From the NCBI RefSeq assembly GCF_900537075.1, contig NZ_UNRA01000006.1:163430-227429 (forward strand): DNA of 64,000 nt, given 5' to 3'. Position 1 is the first letter of the stretch. Each line of letters opens with the position of its first letter. The notes under the pieces are model-generated. The model made no database searches. It was given only the letters and a program-made list of their open reading frames with translations, and was not told the DNA's origin. This DNA is from Tropicibacter sp. Alg240-R139. Lineage in GTDB: Bacteria > Pseudomonadota > Alphaproteobacteria > Rhodobacterales > Rhodobacteraceae. The position numbers and the translations under genes are program-made. Positions 1 through 7,936 of this stretch are shown here, piece after piece.

Positions 1-812
1 CCGAGGTGCTGGGCGTGCACCATGCGACTGTGATCCGTCACATCGACTCGATCGAGGCGCGGCTGGGGATCAAGCTGTTTCAGCGCCATGCGCGTGGCTA
101 TACGCCGACCGAGGCGGGATCGGACCTGCTGCGCGTGGCGCAGGCGACCGAGGATCAGTTCAATCAGTTGGTTGGGCGGCTCAAGGGGCAGGGCGATGAC
201 GTCTCGGGCGAGTTGGTGGTGACCTCGCTGTCAGCGCTTGGTCCGTTGCTGGTGCCTGAACTGGCTGAATTTCAGCAGATGCACCCCGAGTTGGTGGTGC
301 GCTATTTGACGGGCGACCGGGTGTTCCGTCTGGAGTACGGTGAGGCACATGTGGCTATTCGCGCCGGCGCGGCACCGGACCAACCCGACAATGTGGTGCA
401 GCCGTTCGTGTCCGACACGGTCGGGCTTTATGCCAGTAACAGCTATATTGAACACCATGGGTTGCCGTCTGGTGTGGACGACTTCGAAGGCCACATCTTT
501 GTTGGCACGGATGATGAAAACAGCCGAGCCCCATTCAATCGCTGGCTGCGCAATCATGTGTCCGACGAGCAGATCGTCTTTCGGTGTACCGATATCTTTT
601 CGATGCATGCGGCGATTCGTGCCGGAGCAGGTATCGGGTTCATGTCCCGCTGGGTTGCGTCGCAGCAACCGGACCTGGTGCAGGTGAGCGCGCCGATGCC
701 GGATTGGTCAGGCAAGCTGTGGCTGGTGACACATGTGGATCTGCATCGCACCACCAAGGTGCAAGCGTTCCTGAAGTTCCTCAAGGAGCGGTCGAAGTCG
801 TGGGCCATCTGA
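1..812 (+). CDS. LysR-family transcriptional regulator (5' end cut by window)
   Basis: The reading frame is open from the first bases and ends at TGA 810-812, so the true start and the first part of the helix-turn-helix lie upstream of the window. The visible part begins inside the recognition helix (HHATVIRHIDSIEARLG), followed by the usual LysR linker (LFQRHARGYTPTEAG) and an effector-binding domain of about 190 residues. LysR proteins are DNA-binding regulators responding to small ligands. An AAGGAG inside its 3' end serves the next gene, whose GTG overlaps this stop, so it is probably co-transcribed with the EamA exporter. The ligand cannot be told. Confidence 0.9.
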   Translation, partial: EVLGVHHATVIRHIDSIEARLGIKLFQRHARGYTPTEAGSDLLRVAQATEDQFNQLVGRLKGQGDDVSGELVVTSLSALGPLLVPELAEFQQMHPELVVRYLTGDRVFRLEYGEAHVAIRAGAAPDQPDNVVQPFVSDTVGLYASNSYIEHHGLPSGVDDFEGHIFVGTDDENSRAPFNRWLRNHVSDEQIVFRCTDIFSMHAAIRAGAGIGFMSRWVASQQPDLVQVSAPMPDWSGKLWLVTHVDLHRTTKVQAFLKFLKERSKSWAI

Positions 813-1732
813 CACCGGTTGCACGCGGGCATCTGGCGATGTTGTGTTTCTCTGCCTTGGTCGCAGGTAGCTTTTCTTTGGGCGGGCTGGTCGCAAATGA
901 CATCGCACCGACGGCCCTGAATGCGGTGCGCTTTGTCGTTGCGGCGGTGGTGATCGGGGTGGCGGCCCTGGCGACGACCGGGTTGCCGCGCACGGCGGCG
1001 CAGGCGCCTTGGCGGTATCTGGTGTTGGGTGGGCTTTTTGCCACCTATTTTGTACTGATGTTCGAGGGGCTCAAGACGGCGCCGCCGGTGAGTGCGGCAG
1101 CGGTGTTCACGCTGACGCCGGTGATGGCCGCGGTCGCAGGGTGGGTGCTGCTCAGGCAGGTCACGACTCGTTGGATGGCGCTGGCGTTGGCCGTGGGCGG
1201 GGCCGGAGCGCTTTGGGTGATCTTTCGCGCTGATCTGATGGCTTTGCGCGCGTTCGAAATCGGGCAGGGCGAAATCATCTATTTCTGGGGCTGTGCTGCG
1301 CATGCGATCTATACCCCGATGGTGCGCAAGCTGAACCGGGGCGAGCCTGCGGTGGTCTTTACCTTTGGCATGTTGGTCGCGGGCGGCGGCCTGTTGTGGA
1401 TTTACGGTTGGCCCGATATCCGCACCACGGACTGGGCCAGTTTGCGGCCGATGGTTTGGGTCACGATCATTTATGTGGCGATCTTTGCCAGTGCGGCCAC
1501 GTTTGTGTTGCTGCAGTTTGCAACGCTGCATCTGCCCGCGGCCAAGGTCATGGCCTACACCTATCTGACGCCCAGTTGGGTCATCGTCTGGGAGATAGCG
1601 CTGGGCCACGGTGCGCCCACCGGGTTGGTGTTGGGGGGCGTGGCATTGACGGTTGTTGCGCTTTGGATGTTGCTGGATGTTAGCAAGCCCAAATCGGCGG
1701 CGACGGTTTCGAAGGGGTTGGACGATGCGTGA
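800..1732 (+). CDS. EamA/DMT-superfamily membrane transporter
   Basis: A 310-residue hydrophobic protein with about ten membrane segments arranged as two EamA halves; small-residue-rich helices (LAMLCFSALVAGSFSLGGL at the start, VMAAVAGWVLL in the middle) are typical of drug/metabolite transporters. I chose the GTG at 800 because AAGGAG (783-788) lies 11 nt upstream; the frame is open further upstream but that part overlaps the LysR gene. The stop overlaps the following acetyltransferase start by a few bases. Family members export or import small metabolites in the inner membrane; the substrate is unknown. Confidence 0.88.
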   Translation: MGHLTPVARGHLAMLCFSALVAGSFSLGGLVANDIAPTALNAVRFVVAAVVIGVAALATTGLPRTAAQAPWRYLVLGGLFATYFVLMFEGLKTAPPVSAAAVFTLTPVMAAVAGWVLLRQVTTRWMALALAVGGAGALWVIFRADLMALRAFEIGQGEIIYFWGCAAHAIYTPMVRKLNRGEPAVVFTFGMLVAGGGLLWIYGWPDIRTTDWASLRPMVWVTIIYVAIFASAATFVLLQFATLHLPAAKVMAYTYLTPSWVIVWEIALGHGAPTGLVLGGVALTVVALWMLLDVSKPKSAATVSKGLDDA

Positions 1733-2180
1733 GGTGCCTGTGGTACGGGAGGCGAGGCCGGATGAAACACCGGTGGTTGCGCGATTGGTTGCCAAGCTTC
1801 TGTCCGAATTGGATGGGGCGTCGGTCGATCCGATCTCTGTCGCGCTGAGTGCTGAAGCGGTGCTGGGGTTGCCCGCAGTGACGGCTTTCTTGGCCGTCGC
1901 CGGAGACGAAGCTGTAGGCGTGCTGGTGCTAAATGAATGCGCGGCGATCTACGCAGGTGGCTTATTTGGCGAGATTTCCGAGCTTTACGTTGACCCGGAT
2001 TGGCGCTCGACTGGGGTGGCAAGCCTGCTGGTGCAGGCGGCGCGCACCTTAGGGCAGGAGCGGGGCTGGAAACGGCTGGAGGTTGGCGCGCCGCCTCAGC
2101 CGGACTGGGCGCGGACGTTAGGGTTTTACCAGCGAGAGGGGTTCGAGGAGGTCGGGCCACGGTTGCGGCGGATTCTTTGA
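1725..2180 (+). CDS. GNAT-family N-acetyltransferase
   Basis: A 151-residue protein starting at an ATG that overlaps the EamA stop. It shows the GNAT core: a beta strand with an acidic turn (GEISELYVDPDWR) followed by the acetyl-CoA loop (STGVASLLVQAARTLGQERG) and a C-terminal segment ending TLGFYQREGFEEVGPRLRR. GNAT enzymes transfer acetyl from acetyl-CoA to amines. Translational coupling with the exporter and the LysR gene suggests one small operon, possibly for detoxifying or exporting the same compound; that link is inference. Confidence 0.88.
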   Translation: MREVPVVREARPDETPVVARLVAKLLSELDGASVDPISVALSAEAVLGLPAVTAFLAVAGDEAVGVLVLNECAAIYAGGLFGEISELYVDPDWRSTGVASLLVQAARTLGQERGWKRLEVGAPPQPDWARTLGFYQREGFEEVGPRLRRIL

Positions 2181-2268
2181 CATCTGACCTTGTGGTCGAG
2201 GATTTGAATATTGTGTGCGTGTGCACTGGCGGTATTCGCCGCTGTGGTGATTTTTGTAAGAGGTTTTC

Positions 2269-2964
2269 ATGTCGGTTCGATTTCACATCCTGCAAGCCAG
2301 CGGCGTTCTGGCCGGGCAAATGCGCGACGATCTTATGTCGGTGTTGGAGCAAACTTCACAGGACTGCAGTCTCAAGCTCGATCTGGCTGATATCGATGTG
2401 GTGGTGATGAATGTGCCATGGGAGGTGATCCCGCGGTTAGGGATCGGCGGCCTTGCCTATAGCGCGCATCAGGTAACGGTGACACTGGACGTAAAGCACG
2501 CGCATCTGCGGGCCAATTTCGCCGGAGCCGTTCGGGCGGCTCTGGCGCATGAGCTGCACCATTGTGCGCGAGCCAAGGCGCGCGGAACCAGCCATTCCGA
2601 AACTTACGGCGGCAGCCTGGTGGCCGAAGGGCTGGCCTGTTGCTACGAGGAGGAAATGGGCCAGCCAACGCCGTTTTATGCCGTGGAATGCCAGGGAGAG
2701 GCGCTGCAGCGGTTTGCGGTTAAAGCGCGAGAGCATGTGGGGGCTGGCCGGTGGGACCTGCCGGGGCAGCCGACCGACTGGATGTTTGGCCGGGCAGGGG
2801 GGGATGCCGAGTTTCCCTATCAATGTGGTTATTCGACTGGCTACGCTCTGGTGCGGCATTGGCTGACCAAGCGGGGGATGACGGCATCCCAAGCGGTGGG
2901 CGTGGATGAGGCGGAAGTTTTGCGCGGCTGGCACGCGGGTCGTTGCGATCCGTTTGCCGATTAG
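2269..2964 (+). CDS. Putative zinc-dependent protease (DUF2268-like)
   Basis: A 231-residue soluble protein with a zincin motif AHELHHCAR near residues 90-98 and a downstream Glu in SLVAEGLACCYEEE that could be the third zinc ligand, as in the DUF2268 group of predicted metalloproteases. No signal peptide is seen, so it is probably cytoplasmic. A purine-rich stretch (GTAAGAGG) precedes the ATG. It is separated by about 90 bp from the acetyltransferase and followed by the first intergenic repeat cluster. Substrate unknown; catalytic activity is inferred only from the HExxH pattern. Confidence 0.75.
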   Translation: MSVRFHILQASGVLAGQMRDDLMSVLEQTSQDCSLKLDLADIDVVVMNVPWEVIPRLGIGGLAYSAHQVTVTLDVKHAHLRANFAGAVRAALAHELHHCARAKARGTSHSETYGGSLVAEGLACCYEEEMGQPTPFYAVECQGEALQRFAVKAREHVGAGRWDLPGQPTDWMFGRAGGDAEFPYQCGYSTGYALVRHWLTKRGMTASQAVGVDEAEVLRGWHAGRCDPFAD

Positions 2965-2988
2965 GATGGGCTCACGTTCTGCGGTGCC

Positions 2989-3061
2989 GCGCCTCGCGTC
3001 AGCGAGGCGCCCGGCCCAACGCTGTGAGGGCCCGATAGGGCATGAAACGGGGGCGGGAGCG
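2989..3061 (-). repeat. Intergenic repeat, copy 1 (minus orientation, partial)
   Basis: Read on the minus strand this begins GCTCCCGCCCC (3061 downward), has a short GCCC-TATC-GGGC hairpin (3030-3041) and ends in a perfect 9-bp stem GCGCCTCGC with loop GTCA (2989-3010). The order of parts matches the other copies. It lies between the convergent metalloprotease and arsR genes. Confidence 0.6.
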
Positions 3062-3103
3062 TTTCGAGTCTTATGCTCTGGACGTGCGCGGCGATTGGGA
3101 GAA

Positions 3104-3180
3104 GCGCTCCCGCCCGTCGGCGATGCCCCTTTCGGGGCACCTCCTTCCGTTGGGCCGGGCTCCGGGCTTTGCCCGGCGCG
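3104..3180 (+). repeat. Intergenic repeat, copy 2 (plus orientation, partial)
   Basis: Starts GCGCTCCCGCCCGTCGGCGA, then hairpin TGCCCC-TTTC-GGGGCA (3124-3139), then ACCTCCTTCCGTTGGGCC and a GC-rich second hairpin built on CCGGGC/GCCCGG. It lacks the far terminal arm seen in the full-length copies. It is arranged back-to-back with copy 1. Confidence 0.75.
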
Positions 3181-3233
3181 GTTGCGCCCGTGACCTTGGA
3201 TTGTTTGAAGCACTCAGCGCGGGCGCAGGTGCT

Positions 3234-3575
3234 TTAGGTCTCAGTTGGTTTTTGGCCAGCGAGTTCTTCTTCAAGGAAGCGTTCAAAGGCGTCCAAGTTG
3301 ACCGGTTCGAATTGACCAAACCCCTGCATCCAGACACTGGCGGCGCGCATCGCGTCGGGTTCCAGCTTGCACCATTTCACCCGGCCCCGCTTTTCCTGCG
3401 CAATCAAGCCGGCCCGGGTCAAGATGGTCAGGTGCTTTGAAATTGCGGCCAGCGACATCTCGAAGGGATCGGCCACATCCGTTACGGCCATGTCATCCTC
3501 CAGCAGCATCGACAGGATCGCGCGGCGGGTCGGATCGGCAAGGGCAGCAAAAACGGCATCGAGTTGGTCGGTCAT
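3234..3575 (-). CDS. ArsR/SmtB-family winged-helix regulator
   Basis: A 113-residue protein with a complete ArsR-type winged helix: FAALADPTRRAILSMLLED, the recognition helix SLAAISKHLTILTRAGLI and wing EKRGRVKWCKLEP. No clustered Cys metal-binding motif is visible in the recognition helix, so it resembles the non-metal ArsR regulators often found beside SRPBCC/AHSA1 genes, although no such gene is next to it here. A small gene starting at 3824 lies just upstream on the same strand and probably shares its transcript. Target genes unknown. Confidence 0.88.
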   Translation of the reverse strand: MTDQLDAVFAALADPTRRAILSMLLEDDMAVTDVADPFEMSLAAISKHLTILTRAGLIAQEKRGRVKWCKLEPDAMRAASVWMQGFGQFEPVNLDAFERFLEEELAGQKPTET

Positions 3576-3614
3576 GTCACGGTCATAGCCCGAGTTGCGT
3601 CGCCCGGAAAGGGT

Positions 3615-3824
3615 TCAGAGCATCGGGTGGCGTGTCGTCTGCGATGGGTATTGCAATTGCAGCAGGGCACGATCTGTCGGGCCAAGCCCAGCGTCCCGCG
3701 CAAACCTGTCGGTTTGGGGCATGGTGCCGGTCGGTATTGGTGCCTTTGGCACGAACCACGCACGCATTCTGTGCAAAAAGGTTGCGATGGGTTTCGCGGG
3801 TTGGGTCAGGTCAATTGCGGTCAT
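3615..3824 (-). CDS. Small conserved-looking protein of unknown function
   Basis: A 69-residue ORF not recognised as a known family. Support for being real: on the minus strand an AGGAAAG sits about 10 nt before the ATG, it faces the divergent LysR gene across a compact promoter region, and its end is 39 bp from arsR on the same strand. The C-terminal half (DRFARDAGLGPTDRALLQLQ) looks like an ordinary helical protein segment. No signal peptide or membrane segment. Could still be spurious. Confidence 0.45.
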   Translation of the reverse strand: MTAIDLTQPAKPIATFLHRMRAWFVPKAPIPTGTMPQTDRFARDAGLGPTDRALLQLQYPSQTTRHPML

Positions 3825-3902
3825 GTCACACCTACTTTCCTTTATTTCAAGAGATATGTAGGTTCCTCCCCATCTTCACAACTTCAATTGCTTGACACTT
3901 AT

Positions 3903-3919
3903 TGTGCCAAAAAGGCACA
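3903..3919. promoter_or_regulatory. Inverted repeat (possible operator) before the LysR gene
   Basis: TGTGCC-AAAAA-GGCACA is a perfect 6-bp inverted repeat lying 9 bp before the ATG of the LysR gene, just downstream of a TTGACA (3892-3897). Its T-N11-A-like shape and place suggest an autoregulatory site. The spacing from TTGACA to the best -10-like TATACT (3920-3925) is 22 bp, longer than normal, so the promoter is uncertain. Confidence 0.45.
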
Positions 3920-3927
3920 TATACTGT

Positions 3928-4824
3928 ATGGCTCGCCCTTTGCCCCCTTTGAACGCCTTGCGCGCCTTTGAGGCCGCGGGACGACACGAAAACTTCAGCC
4001 GCGCTGCTGAAGAGATGAATGTCAGCCATTCTGCCATCAGCCGCCATGTGCGCGGGTTGGAACACCGTCTGGGCGTGGCCTTGTTTCGGGATCTGCCGCG
4101 TGGATTGGAACTGACGGTCGAGGGGCGCAATTACCTGTCGCGGGTCACTGTTGCGCTGGATTTGATTTCGGACGCGACCGAGGATTTGGGCGAAACGCCC
4201 GAAGGGCGGATCACTGTCAGCAGTGAGCCGCTTTTTGCGCTCAAGGTGTTGATGCCGCGACTGAAACGCTTCTACGCGGTCTTTCCTAATGTCGAGGTGC
4301 ATATCGAGGCGACCAATGCCCTGGCTGATGTGGACCGGTACGAAGCCGACATCGCTCTGAGGTTCGCCTTTCGAGGTGAGCTGGACGCGCCATCCGACCT
4401 GATCAGTGACACGCCGCTGCACGTCTATGCCGCGCCGGACCTGCGGCCCGAAGGGTGGAGCGACCCGCGCGAGGTGCTGGAATATCGTCGTTTCAAGGAT
4501 CGCGGTGCAGGCATCTGGGATCGGTGGGGTCAATTGACCGGATTGGCACCGGGAGAGGTGTCTGACCCGCGCAAATACCTGGAAACCGAGCTGGCGTTTG
4601 AGGCAGCGGTGCAAGGCTTGGGCGTTTATCTGGGCGCAGGGGACTGCGTGGCCGGAGAGGTAGGGGCCGGGCGTCTGGTCCGGTGTTTTGACGCGGGCTT
4701 TCGCGATGGCGCCATGCGGCTTGTGCAAAGCACGCGGGCCCGGCGGCACAAGGCCGCGCGCGCTTTTCGTGAATGGCTGCTCGATGAAACCTCGGATCTA
4801 CGCGGTTGGTCCTGTTCCAACTAA
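3928..4824 (+). CDS. LysR-family regulator, GcvA-like
   Basis: A 298-residue LysR protein. The N-terminus MARPLPPLNALRAFEAAGRH followed by FSRAAEEMNVSHSAISRHV is the pattern of the GcvA/AmpR branch, and the C-terminal effector domain begins near GRITVSSEPLFALKVLMPRL. I chose ATG 3928 over an in-frame upstream start because the longer version would run through the operator-like palindrome. Branch members regulate genes such as gcv or beta-lactamases, often divergent ones; here the divergent gene is a small unknown ORF. Effector unknown. Confidence 0.9.
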   Translation: MARPLPPLNALRAFEAAGRHENFSRAAEEMNVSHSAISRHVRGLEHRLGVALFRDLPRGLELTVEGRNYLSRVTVALDLISDATEDLGETPEGRITVSSEPLFALKVLMPRLKRFYAVFPNVEVHIEATNALADVDRYEADIALRFAFRGELDAPSDLISDTPLHVYAAPDLRPEGWSDPREVLEYRRFKDRGAGIWDRWGQLTGLAPGEVSDPRKYLETELAFEAAVQGLGVYLGAGDCVAGEVGAGRLVRCFDAGFRDGAMRLVQSTRARRHKAARAFREWLLDETSDLRGWSCSN

Positions 4825-5150
4825 AGTGCCGATCTTTCCCCTTTGGGACCCGACGGGCTGAGATGTTCTGACCGGATACTGAAACGATAGTCGGCCATTG
4901 GCAATTGGATCAGCAGTTCAGGACCAATCGAAAGGCGGCCAGTGTGGCCGTCATAACTTGCGAGATACTGGCGGGTGCCGCTCAAATCGACGAGCTGATC
5001 TATCGAGCGCAGTAGATGGTCGTGCGGGACGCGTGCTCTAACGAGAGCTCTTAGAATGGCACCGCCTGTGGCCCCTGCTTCGATCCCATCATCATCGCCA
5101 AATAGCCCAATCAATATGGGAATTGAATTGGCAATGCCAGCTTCGTTCAA
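4821..5150 (-). CDS. Doubtful ORF in a gene-poor stretch
   Basis: A possible 109-residue ORF with a TTG start and no ribosome-binding site on its own strand, overlapping the LysR stop by 4 bp. The second half reads like an ordinary protein (GRLSIGPELLIQLPMADYRF) but codon use is less GC-rich at third positions than in neighbouring genes. It may be a decayed fragment, a transferred gene or chance. The rest of the stretch up to 5337 holds no other convincing gene. Confidence 0.22.
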   Translation of the reverse strand: MNEAGIANSIPILIGLFGDDDGIEAGATGGAILRALVRARVPHDHLLRSIDQLVDLSGTRQYLASYDGHTGRLSIGPELLIQLPMADYRFSIRSEHLSPSGPKGERSAL

Positions 5151-5337
5151 GGAGGTGTTTTACAACGGAATTCGCCCGATGTGTCGGCGGCCCCTTTCTG
5201 CACTGAGCTGTCAGCGATTGGCCTTGCCTCTTGTTCGACGACTTGCCGTGTTTACAAATAACTGGCTCCTTTTTTCAGTGACTCTTTCGTGTGCCGTCCT
5301 ATCCTTTGATAAAGGGAAGTATACACAGGGTGAGCAC

Positions 5338-5484
5338 ATGTTGGCGCATTTTCAATGTCTGTTCCTGATGGGGGTCATCTTGAGCCTTGCTGCATGTGTT
5401 CCGGAACCAGGGACCCAAGCCTATCAGGATTACCAGATGCACAAAGCAAACCGCAATTCGGTGATGGGGCAGGGGGGTCGATAA
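5338..5484 (+). CDS. Very small lipoprotein
   Basis: A 48-residue ORF with a short N-region, a hydrophobic core and lipobox LSLAAC, then about 28 polar residues (VPEPGTQAYQDYQMHKANRN). AGGGTGA just precedes the ATG at 5338. Such entericidin-sized lipoproteins would be lipidated at the Cys and membrane-anchored; function unknown. The frame is open further upstream, but that part lacks a signal sequence and a start with a good ribosome-binding site. Confidence 0.6.
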   Translation: MLAHFQCLFLMGVILSLAACVPEPGTQAYQDYQMHKANRNSVMGQGGR

Positions 5485-5922
5485 ATACTTTCAGGTGTCC
5501 ACACGCCTGCCAGACCAAAGAATGAAACTGTTCTTTGGCAATCACTAATGTCCGTTTCGGGCTCGAAGCAGCCATTCCGCGGAGCAGCGATTGAGTGAGC
5601 AAGAACGCGCAGCCACATGGCAATGCGGATTGCAAATTCTTGGTGCTCGCGGTGTTAGCTTGGCTTTTGGCTTGACTCAGCGGCCCATGATCTTGGTTCA
5701 AGGGGTGACGAATTCGCGTTAATCAACCTTTTGGTTGAATATGGAAATTAGGTGATTTCAGGGGGTTTCGTCGTCGGAGATCGGTTTGATTGAATGCGAC
5801 ATCTAAAATTTTACTGTTTTAAAGCAATGATTTAGGTTGGTACTTTCTGCGACATAACTGTCGTTGACTCTGAGCCCCCACAGCCTTAGCACCTAGCCCA
5901 AGACAACGTGAGGGGTTCACCC
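5485..5922. other. Intergenic region upstream of the F0 operon, no gene seen
   Basis: About 440 bp with no ORF of credible length or codon use on either strand. It becomes AT-rich from about 5700 to 5860 (for example AAAATTTTACTGTTTTAAAG near 5807), as expected for a promoter region of the atp operon, but I could not pick out a convincing -35/-10 pair or operator. Confidence 0.6.
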
Positions 5923-6264
5923 GTGACCGAAGATGACCAAAAGCAGCGCCTGTCGCAGCTGGAGGCGCGGATCGCGACGGTGAAAAAGGCGAACGAGCCT
6001 GCTCCACGCGTAGATCGCGGCTTTTCCCATGGCGAGCTTGCCTGGCGGATGGTCATCGAAATGACGGCCGGCATCGGGATCGGCTTTGGCATTGGGTACG
6101 GGTTGGATTACCTGTTCGGGACCATCCCGATATTCCTGGTGCTGTTTACACTGTTGGGCTTTGCCGCCGGCATCAAGACGATGATGCGCAGCGCGAAAGA
6201 AGTTCAGGACAAGGCATTGGCCGCCGAGAACAACACCGGCGCCGAACAAGACGAGAGGGACTAG
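5923..6264 (+). CDS. atpI: ATP synthase protein I (AtpI)
   Basis: A 113-residue small membrane protein: a charged N-terminus (LSQLEARIATVKKANEP), then two membrane segments (VIEMTAGIGIGFGIGYGLDY and IFLVLFTLLGFAAGIKTM) and a polar tail. AtpI assists c-ring assembly and Mg2+ handling in F-type ATP synthases. I prefer GTG 5923, with GAGGGG about 7 nt upstream; GTG 5908 in the same frame is possible and would add five residues. It is first of the F0 operon with atpB following within a few bases. Confidence 0.9.
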   Translation: MTEDDQKQRLSQLEARIATVKKANEPAPRVDRGFSHGELAWRMVIEMTAGIGIGFGIGYGLDYLFGTIPIFLVLFTLLGFAAGIKTMMRSAKEVQDKALAAENNTGAEQDERD

Positions 6265-6267
6265 ATC

Positions 6268-7026
6268 GTGGCAAGCGATACAACCGCCGCAGAAGGTAGC
6301 AGCCTGGTTTTCCACCCGATGGATCAGTTCATCGTCAAGCCGTTGTTCGGCGACGGTGCAGTTGGCATGTTCACCATCACCAATATGACCCTGTGGCTGG
6401 CTCTGGCCATCGTGGCCGTGATTGCCCTGCTGGTTCTGCCGACGTCTAAACGCGCCATCGTCCCCGGCCGCGGCCAGTCCATCGCGGAACTGACGTATGG
6501 CTTCATCTACAAGATGGTCGAAGATATCTGTGGCAAGGACGGCATCAAGTTCTTTCCCTACATCATGACGTTGTTCATGTTCATCGTCAGCGCCAACTTC
6601 CTTGGCCTGCTGCCGATGTCTTTCACCACGACCTCGCATTTTGCTGTCACCGCTGTTCTGGCGCTGGCCGTGTTCCTGACCGTGACCATCCTTGGTTTCG
6701 TCCTCAACGGCGCCGGTTTCCTGGGCTTGTTCTGGGTATCGAGCGCGCCGCTGGCGCTGCGCCCCATTCTGGCGATCATCGAACTGATTTCGTACTTTGT
6801 ACGTCCTGTCAGCCATTCGATCCGTCTTGCTGGTAACGTTATGGCGGGTCACGCGGTGATCAAGGTGTTTGCAGGCTTTGCCGCTATCACCGTCATCTCG
6901 CCGGTTTCCGTTCTGGCCATCACGGCCATGTACGGTCTGGAAATCCTCGTGGCCTTTATCCAGGCCTACGTGTTCACAATTCTGACCTGTGTGTATCTGA
7001 AGGATGCGCTGCATCCGTCGCACTAA
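6268..7026 (+). CDS. atpB: F0 ATP synthase subunit a
   Basis: A 252-residue integral membrane protein. The hallmark helix with the essential Arg is visible in [20 protein letters not shown], and the last helices ([20 protein letters not shown]) carry the conserved Glu/Gln half-channel residues. Subunit a forms the proton half-channels against the c-ring. Start is GTG 6268 with GAGAGGGA upstream; the gene follows atpI by 3 bp. Length is normal for alphaproteobacteria. Confidence 0.97.
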   Translation: MASDTTAAEGSSLVFHPMDQFIVKPLFGDGAVGMFTITNMTLWLALAIVAVIALLVLPTSKRAIVPGRGQSIAELTYGFIYKMVEDICGKDGIKFFPYIMTLFMFIVSANFLGLLPMSFTTTSHFAVTAVLALAVFLTVTILGFVLNGAGFLGLFWVSSAPLALRPILAIIELISYFVRPVSHSIRLAGNVMAGHAVIKVFAGFAAITVISPVSVLAITAMYGLEILVAFIQAYVFTILTCVYLKDALHPSH

Positions 7027-7074
7027 GGTTCTGAACCCTCAAAATCGAAACTTCCAATCGTAAGGAGAATTCTC

Positions 7075-7299
7075 ATGGAAGGCGATCTCGCACACATCGG
7101 CGCAGGCCTGGCAGCAATCGGCTCGGGCGCAGCCGCAATCGGTGTTGGCAACGTGGCCGGCAACTTCCTGGCCGGCGCTCTGCGCAACCCTTCGGCCGCC
7201 GCATCGCAAACCGCGACACTGTTCATCGGTATCGCGTTCGCAGAAGCTCTGGGCATCTTTGCATTCCTGGTCGCTCTGCTGCTGATGTTCGCCGTCTAA
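7075..7299 (+). CDS. atpE: F0 ATP synthase subunit c
   Basis: A 74-residue hairpin membrane protein. Helix 1 contains the glycine-rich motif [20 protein letters not shown], the loop is RNPSAA, and helix 2 has the proton-carrying Glu in [26 protein letters not shown] lies about 7 nt before the ATG. It forms the rotating c-ring and is needed in multiple copies; a stem-loop immediately downstream may help set its higher expression. Confidence 0.97.
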   Translation: MEGDLAHIGAGLAAIGSGAAAIGVGNVAGNFLAGALRNPSAAASQTATLFIGIAFAEALGIFAFLVALLLMFAV

Positions 7300-7326
7300 G
7301 ACCTTCGGGAACCGACATCCTTACGG

Positions 7327-7357
7327 TTGGGCAGTTCAACGCCGTTGTGCTGCCCAA
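7327..7357 (+). promoter_or_regulatory. Stem-loop between atpE and the b' gene
   Basis: TTGGGCAG (7327-7334) pairs perfectly with CTGCCCAA (7350-7357) across a 15-nt loop. There is no T-run, so it is not a standard terminator. Its place after atpE fits an mRNA-stabilising or partial-attenuation element that favours subunit c production; this role is inferred. Confidence 0.55.
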
Positions 7358-7385
7358 TGTAAGCTAAGTTTCCAAGGAGACCGAC

Positions 7386-7931
7386 ATGGCAACTGAGACC
7401 AAAGACATCGTCAGCGCCTGCGTCGACTCGTACGGCAGCGCGGTTGGCATGCCCCAGCTCTGCGGAGAGTGGATGGGCAACCAGATCTTCTGGCTCGTCA
7501 TTACGTTGGTAGCGATCTTTCTGATCCTGTCGCGTGTGGCTCTGCCGCGCATCGGTGCGATCCTGGCTGAACGTCAGGGCACCATTACAAATGACATCGC
7601 TGCTGCTGAGGACCTGAAGGCCAAAGCGGTTGAAGCGGAAGAGACCTATAACAAGGCTCTGGCCGATGCCCGTGCACAAGCACAGGCCATCGCAGCCGAG
7701 GCGCGTGCCGAAATCCAGGCTGACCTGGATGTCGCAATCGCCAAGGCGGATGCCGAGATTGCCGCCAAGGCAGCTGAATCGGAAGCGGCAATCGCCGAGA
7801 TCCGAGCCGGTGCCCTGGACAGCATTCAGGCTGTTGCCAAAGACACCGCAGGTGAAGTTGTGGCCGCCCTGGGCGGTCAAGCAGATGAGGCTGGTATCGC
7901 TGGTGCGGTCGACGCCCGGATGAAAGGATAA
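7386..7931 (+). CDS. atpF': F0 ATP synthase subunit b'
   Basis: A 181-residue protein with one N-terminal membrane segment ([21 protein letters not shown]) and a long Ala/Glu-rich coiled-coil ([20 protein letters not shown] and onward). Alphaproteobacteria and cyanobacteria have two diverged b subunits, b and b', forming a heterodimeric peripheral stalk. The ATG has CAAGGAGA upstream. It precedes atpF by 5 bp, so the two are translated together. Confidence 0.94.
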   Translation: MATETKDIVSACVDSYGSAVGMPQLCGEWMGNQIFWLVITLVAIFLILSRVALPRIGAILAERQGTITNDIAAAEDLKAKAVEAEETYNKALADARAQAQAIAAEARAEIQADLDVAIAKADAEIAAKAAESEAAIAEIRAGALDSIQAVAKDTAGEVVAALGGQADEAGIAGAVDARMKG

Positions 7932-7936
7932 GAGCC

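Noticed and set aside
554..1795. Long minus-strand ORF of 413 codons
   Set aside because: Runs antisense to the EamA gene with Arg/His/Gln-rich low-complexity translation and no domain; a shadow of a GC-rich gene.
5149..5157. AAGGAGGTG, complement of the 16S rRNA 3' end
   Set aside because: Considered as an rRNA fragment, but the flanking bases do not match 16S; a chance ribosome-binding-site-like sequence.
5917..7023. Minus-strand ORF of 368 codons opposite atpI-atpB
   Set aside because: Spans two certain genes in antisense, His/Gln/Arg-rich, no domain.
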